Shown piece by piece: positions 5,652-8,653 of a DNA stretch of 8,653 nucleotides. Both the position numbers and the translations under genes were made by a program. The notes under the pieces were generated by a model that worked only from the letters and a program-made list of their open reading frames with translations, was not told the origin of the DNA and did not search any database. The stretch lies in assembly GCA_027035825.1 (NCBI GenBank), contig JALVTX010000117.1, forward strand, positions 1 to 8,653, in the 5' to 3' direction. The stretch is from Mariprofundaceae bacterium. GTDB lineage: Bacteria; Pseudomonadota; Zetaproteobacteria; Mariprofundales; Mariprofundaceae. The first letter of the stretch is position 1. Every line of letters begins with the position of its first letter.

Positions 5652-6685
5652 GGCTCGGCGCCCTCCGGCTCCTCGCCCGGGGACTCCTCATGCCCCGGCG
5701 CCTCGCGCATTGGCTTGGTCTCCTCCGCGCCATCGGGTGCGCCTGCCGCATGCGCGGGCTCCTTCCCCGCGCTTTCGCGCGCCTCGCGCCCCAGCTTCTC
5801 CAGCCGCGCGCGCCAGCGCGCGGCCGATGCTTCATCGCCGGCCTGCGCGGCGCGCGTTGCCAGCAATTGCAACGCATCGCGCTGGCCCCGCCCATCCTCC
5901 AGCGCTTGGTAGATGAGCCACGCCTGCCGGGCCTGATGCCGCGCCCGCGCCGGATCAACGGTGACGCGCGCATCCAGCAGCAGGGCATGGGCGATCAGGC
6001 GCGGCGCTCCCACCTGCCGGAACAGCGTGATGGCCGCCTCGGCATGGCGCGCCGCCTGCCCGGCGTCGCCGACGGCGCGCGCCAGCCGCGCCAGGCCCAG
6101 CCGCGCCTCGCCCTGGTAGAGCAAGCCAATCCGGGACTTGTCCGCGCGCTTGAGCGCGCGCCCGTATTCCTCGGCCGCCGTCTTCGCATCGCCGCGCCGC
6201 TCGGCCAGGCGTCCGGCCGCCAAGTGCACATCCGCCGGGAAATTCGCGGGCAGCGAGCCCGGCCGCCAGGCATCGTCACCGCCGGGCAGCAAGGCCCGCG
6301 CCAGACGCGCGCGCATCACGTGCGCCGCATCGCCGGCCTCGCGCGCCAGCTCCTCGGCCCGGCGGAAATCGGCCGCCGCCTCATCGTTCTTGCCCATCGC
6401 CGCATGCGCCGTCCCCAGGTTGTACCACTCATGGGCAGCCAGCCGCACGTCGGCGGTCAGCTGCGCCGCCTTCAGCGCGCGCGCAAACACATTGGCGGCA
6501 TAATCCCAGCGCTCGCGCTGCATCGCGGCAATGCCGGCCTGGGTCAAGGCTTGGGCCTGGCGCGCATAGGGGTTCTCCACGGATTCCTCGGGCGCATGCC
6601 GCGCGCCGCAACCCGCGGCCAGCAGCGCCAGAACCAGACCGGGCAGGGCCAGCCGCGGCAACCAGCGGAGCGTTGGCCAAATCAT
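5648..6685 (-). CDS. TPR-repeat outer-membrane lipoprotein, function unknown
   Basis: 345 residues. The N-terminal signal ends in a lipobox (LLAAGC, cysteine 26). The residue after the cysteine is Gly rather than Asp, which favours sorting to the outer membrane. Helical TPR-like units are visible at about 41-75 (AGIAAMQRERWDYAANVFARAL), 84-117 (EWYNLGTAHAAMGKNDEAAAD), 155-185 (HLAAGRLAERRGDAKTAAEE) and 194-225, with weaker ones after. The last roughly 45 residues are an acidic, Pro/Glu/Gly-rich low-complexity tail. It lies between the MCE gene and the kinase gene, overlapping both by four bases (ATGA at 6685, GTGA at 5651). It may be the envelope partner of the MCE protein or a sensor for the kinase/STAS pair. 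Both roles are inferred from position only. I do not recognise a named family. Confidence 0.85.
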   Translation of the reverse strand: MIWPTLRWLPRLALPGLVLALLAAGCGARHAPEESVENPYARQAQALTQAGIAAMQRERWDYAANVFARALKAAQLTADVRLAAHEWYNLGTAHAAMGKNDEAAADFRRAEELAREAGDAAHVMRARLARALLPGGDDAWRPGSLPANFPADVHLAAGRLAERRGDAKTAAEEYGRALKRADKSRIGLLYQGEARLGLARLARAVGDAGQAARHAEAAITLFRQVGAPRLIAHALLLDARVTVDPARARHQARQAWLIYQALEDGRGQRDALQLLATRAAQAGDEASAARWRARLEKLGREARESAGKEPAHAAGAPDGAEETKPMREAPGHEESPGEEPEGAEP

Positions 6686-7686
6686 GGGCGCGAATCCACC
6701 GGCGGTGGCGCCACCTCGTTCCCGGACGCCTCCGGCGGCGGCGCCCCGCCAAACAGCCAGGAGCCGCGCAGGGCCTGGATCAGCTTTTGGATTTCGGCGA
6801 TGGTGTCCCTGGATTCGCGCGCCAGCCCCGGCAGCTCGGGCGTCATCTCCTCCATGTCGGCGGCGATGTGATTGAGCGACACCGTGAGCTTGTCCAGCCG
6901 CGCGAGCAGCCGGTTCACCTGCTCCAGCGTTTCCGGCCCTTCCTCGCCCAGGCGGTGCGTCAGCGGCTCGATGTCCTTCAGGATCGTGGCTGTCTGCCGC
7001 AGCGAATCGGCCAGGTGACGCGCCGCCTGGTGCCGGTTCAGCTGCCCCGCCAGCTTCTGCATCTCGCCTGCCGCGCCCGCCAGCGCCGTCATCGCCTTCT
7101 GCACCGCGCCCTTCTTCACGCCCGCCGTGGCCCGGCGCAGGTTCGCCGTGGCCTGCCGCACGTCGCCATTGGGGTCATTAAGCCACTTGGCCAGCTTCAC
7201 GAGCTCGCGCAACAGCGTGTCGGCATTGGTCACGGCAGGCTTGAGATCGAGCAGCAGCTGATCCAGCGTCGCCTCCGTCTGGTATGGCACTTCCGTTCCG
7301 GCCGGCAGCACCGGCGCCTCGGGCTTGCCGGACGTGATTTCCACCGTTTCATGGCCGATGAAGCCTTCCTTGACCAGCCGCACCACCGCGCCCTGATGAA
7401 TCATGCCGTGGTAGCGCTCCAGCAGCCTGAGCGTGATGCGCACGCCGCCGTGCGGCTGCAACTCGATGTCGTGCACGCGTCCGATGGCGAAGCCCTGGAA
7501 ACGCACCTCCTGCCCGACCGCGAACGCCGTCGCCGACGGCGGCGACACGAACAGGTCGAATTTCTTTGCGAACACGTCGGTGCGCACCGTGATGGCCAGC
7601 AGCAACAGCAGCACGGCGCCGATGCCGAGAATGACGAACCAGCCCACCTTGCGGCGCATGCCGGCCACGTAGCCGCCGGCGCTCAT
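6682..7686 (-). CDS. MCE-domain (MlaD-like) phospholipid-transport protein
   Basis: 334 residues. One membrane helix (about 14-34, VGWFVILGIGAVLLLLLAITV) anchors it in the inner membrane. The MCE domain spans about 41-120, with the GQEVRFQGFAIGRVHDIEL core (59-76) and GFIGHETVEITSG at 108-120. A long helical, probably coiled-coil stretch (about 140-310) and a short Pro-rich tail follow. MCE proteins form hexameric rings that carry lipids between membranes, fed by an MlaE/MlaF-type ABC module. At 334 residues it is much longer than E. coli MlaD (about 180) and resembles single-MCE proteins with a helical needle. The start at 7686 overlaps the upstream stop (ATGA) and has GGAGG seven bases before it; ATG at codon 10 is an alternative. 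A longer in-frame reading to 7905 lies inside the upstream gene. Confidence 0.92.
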   Translation of the reverse strand: MSAGGYVAGMRRKVGWFVILGIGAVLLLLLAITVRTDVFAKKFDLFVSPPSATAFAVGQEVRFQGFAIGRVHDIELQPHGGVRITLRLLERYHGMIHQGAVVRLVKEGFIGHETVEITSGKPEAPVLPAGTEVPYQTEATLDQLLLDLKPAVTNADTLLRELVKLAKWLNDPNGDVRQATANLRRATAGVKKGAVQKAMTALAGAAGEMQKLAGQLNRHQAARHLADSLRQTATILKDIEPLTHRLGEEGPETLEQVNRLLARLDKLTVSLNHIAADMEEMTPELPGLARESRDTIAEIQKLIQALRGSWLFGGAPPPEASGNEVAPPPVDSRP

Positions 7687-8348
7687 GCCATGGCCTCCAG
7701 CGCCGCATCCGTCTCCCGCGCCGCGAGCGAGGACGCAAATGCCAGTCCCGTCCCGTCGTGCTCGGAGGTCGAGAGATACAGAAGGCCCGACCCCAGTTCG
7801 TCCATCGCCTGCGCAAACAGCGCCTGGAAACGCTGCAAACGGTGCGGCGGCATGCCGCAATGCACGTCCTGCGCCACCACGATGCGCGGCCGCTGCAGCA
7901 GGCACCGGCCCAGGCTGATGATGCCGTGCGTGTAGGCCGAACGCTCGCCGGCCTGCTCATGCAGCCGCGAGCCGATGCCCAGGAAATCGGCCACCCCGTC
8001 CAGCCGCGCCTCGGCCTCCTCCAGCCGCCCGGCATCGCCGTCGTACAGGAAAGGCAGCAGCAGGTTCTCCCTCAGGCTCAAGTTCGCAATCACCCCCCGA
8101 TGATGCAGGATGCTCCCCACGCGCCGGCGGAACTCCTCGCTTCCAGCCTGAAAACTGGCCGAGTCCGCCTCCAGCCACAAGCACCAGCGCTCCGGCGCCA
8201 GCGCCTCGCCGGCCGGAAACATCTGCTCCAGCCACGCATACTGGCTCCGGCGCGGCATCACCAGCCGCACGCGCTCGCCCTCGTCCACGCAACCGGCGGG
8301 CAACACGGCGCCGGCCAGCTCCATCTCGCGCCAGCACATGCGAATCAC
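7683..8348 (-). CDS. Degenerate ABC-transporter ATPase-like subunit (MlaF-position pseudo-ATPase)
   Basis: 221 residues at the ATPase position of an Mla-type operon, between permease and MCE genes. The overall ABC nucleotide-binding layout is recognisable, but every catalytic motif is altered. The Walker A position (about 30-40) reads VMPRRSQYAWL, with no GxxGxGKST. The Q-loop region reads ILHHRGVIANLSLRENLLLPF (80-100) without the Gln. The signature LSGG is YTHG (139-142), followed by an ABC-like ISLGRCLLQRPRIVVAQDV. Walker B has QD instead of DE (160-161). The switch-histidine region reads YLSTSEHD. The frame is open and in register with both neighbours, so this is a maintained gene rather than a broken one. 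The GTG start at 8348 overlaps the permease stop and has GGGGAG six bases upstream; ATG at 8339 is the alternative. Probable role: structural or regulatory subunit. Confidence 0.8.
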   Translation of the reverse strand: MIRMCWREMELAGAVLPAGCVDEGERVRLVMPRRSQYAWLEQMFPAGEALAPERWCLWLEADSASFQAGSEEFRRRVGSILHHRGVIANLSLRENLLLPFLYDGDAGRLEEAEARLDGVADFLGIGSRLHEQAGERSAYTHGIISLGRCLLQRPRIVVAQDVHCGMPPHRLQRFQALFAQAMDELGSGLLYLSTSEHDGTGLAFASSLAARETDAALEAMA

Positions 8349-8653
8349 GGCAGGCTCCCCGCCACCACGAAGACCACGTCCAGGATCATCATCAGCATCA
8401 GCGAGCCCAGCACGCCGTAGGTGGCGCGCACGGGAATCTGGTTCGGGTTGCGCCCCACGCGGCAACTCTGGAACAGCAGCATGCCGCAGCACAGCAGGGG
8501 GTAACCGGCGCCCTTCAGCGTCATCATCAGCACCTCGTCCAGCGTGGTGCCGCGACGCACCTCGATGAGGAACTGGACGAAATTCATTTCATGGTTCATC
8601 GCCACGGCGAGTCCGCCCACCCAGATGGCGATGCCGATGAACATCGCGGTCAG
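8345..8653 (-). CDS. MlaE-type ABC permease (partial, C-terminal 102 residues)
   Basis: The frame enters from the window edge (L-T-A-M...) and ends at 8345. The visible part has a hydrophobic segment (FIGIAIWVGGLAVAM), a soluble stretch, LKGAGYPLLCCGMLLFQSC, then VRATYGVLGSLMLMMILDVVFVV and a short end. This matches the C-terminal architecture of MlaE/YrbE permeases: an F/Y-G/P-x2-C-x-G segment, then VG.AT..V..S and a last helix containing an Asp. It would form the inner-membrane channel that passes lipid to or from the MCE ring. Its real start lies upstream of the window; the first ATG inside (8644) is internal. It overlaps the ATPase-like gene by four bases. Confidence 0.82.
   Translation of the reverse strand: MTAMFIGIAIWVGGLAVAMNHEMNFVQFLIEVRRGTTLDEVLMMTLKGAGYPLLCCGMLLFQSCRVGRNPNQIPVRATYGVLGSLMLMMILDVVFVVAGSLP
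8355..8360 (-). promoter_or_regulatory. Shine-Dalgarno supporting the GTG start of the ATPase-like gene
   Basis: Minus-strand GGGGAG, six bases before GTG 8348 and fifteen before ATG 8339. The spacing, and the GTGA overlap with the permease stop, favour the GTG. Confidence 0.5.

Noticed and set aside
7687..7905. N-terminal extension of the MCE protein by 73 residues
   Set aside because: It lies inside the ATPase-like gene in another frame and would place about 85 odd residues before the membrane anchor. The ATG at 7686 has a good ribosome site.
5690..7935. Long plus-strand frames (5690-6871 and 6673-7935) opposite the TPR, MCE and ATPase-like genes
   Set aside because: Low-complexity Arg/Pro/Gln-rich products, no domains, no credible ribosome sites. 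The minus-strand reading explains the region.

Overview
The window is GC-rich Gram-negative DNA, most likely from a betaproteobacterium. This is inferred from the base composition, a TonB-dependent receptor, a lipoprotein with a lipobox, and Mla/MCE-type envelope transport genes. Every supported gene lies on the minus strand, so transcription runs from high to low coordinates. Large plus-strand open frames are compositional shadows.

Region 1 (8653 down to 3356) is a compact gene chain. It encodes the end of an MlaE-type permease, an ABC-ATPase-like protein without its catalytic motifs, an MCE (MlaD-like) protein, a TPR lipoprotein, a GHKL/HATPase anti-sigma-type kinase, a STAS anti-sigma-antagonist-like protein, and a UbiD-family decarboxylase. 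Five of the six junctions are 4-base ATGA or GTGA stop/start overlaps. The exception is a 35-base gap before the STAS gene, which has its own strong ribosome binding site. I read this as an MCE lipid-transport module joined to a partner-switch (kinase/STAS) pair. The ATPase subunit looks like a pseudo-enzyme, which is the most unusual thing in the window.

Region 2 (3310 to 1385) is a membrane-anchored Sel1-repeat protein with 14 complete 36-residue repeats and one shortened unit. It starts 45 bases after ubiD and could be cotranscribed.

Region 3 (1384 to 1) is a cobalamin-controlled locus. An adenosylcobalamin-type riboswitch (1131-1323) precedes a BtuB-like TonB-dependent receptor that starts at 706 and runs off the window. 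The 424-base stretch between them holds a 284-bp element bounded by 22-bp perfect inverted repeats (743-1026), which resembles a MITE. The sequences on either side of it (1028-1047 and 708-725) are complementary and cover the Shine-Dalgarno site. The element therefore appears to sit in the loop of what would be the riboswitch's ribosome-site-sequestering hairpin.
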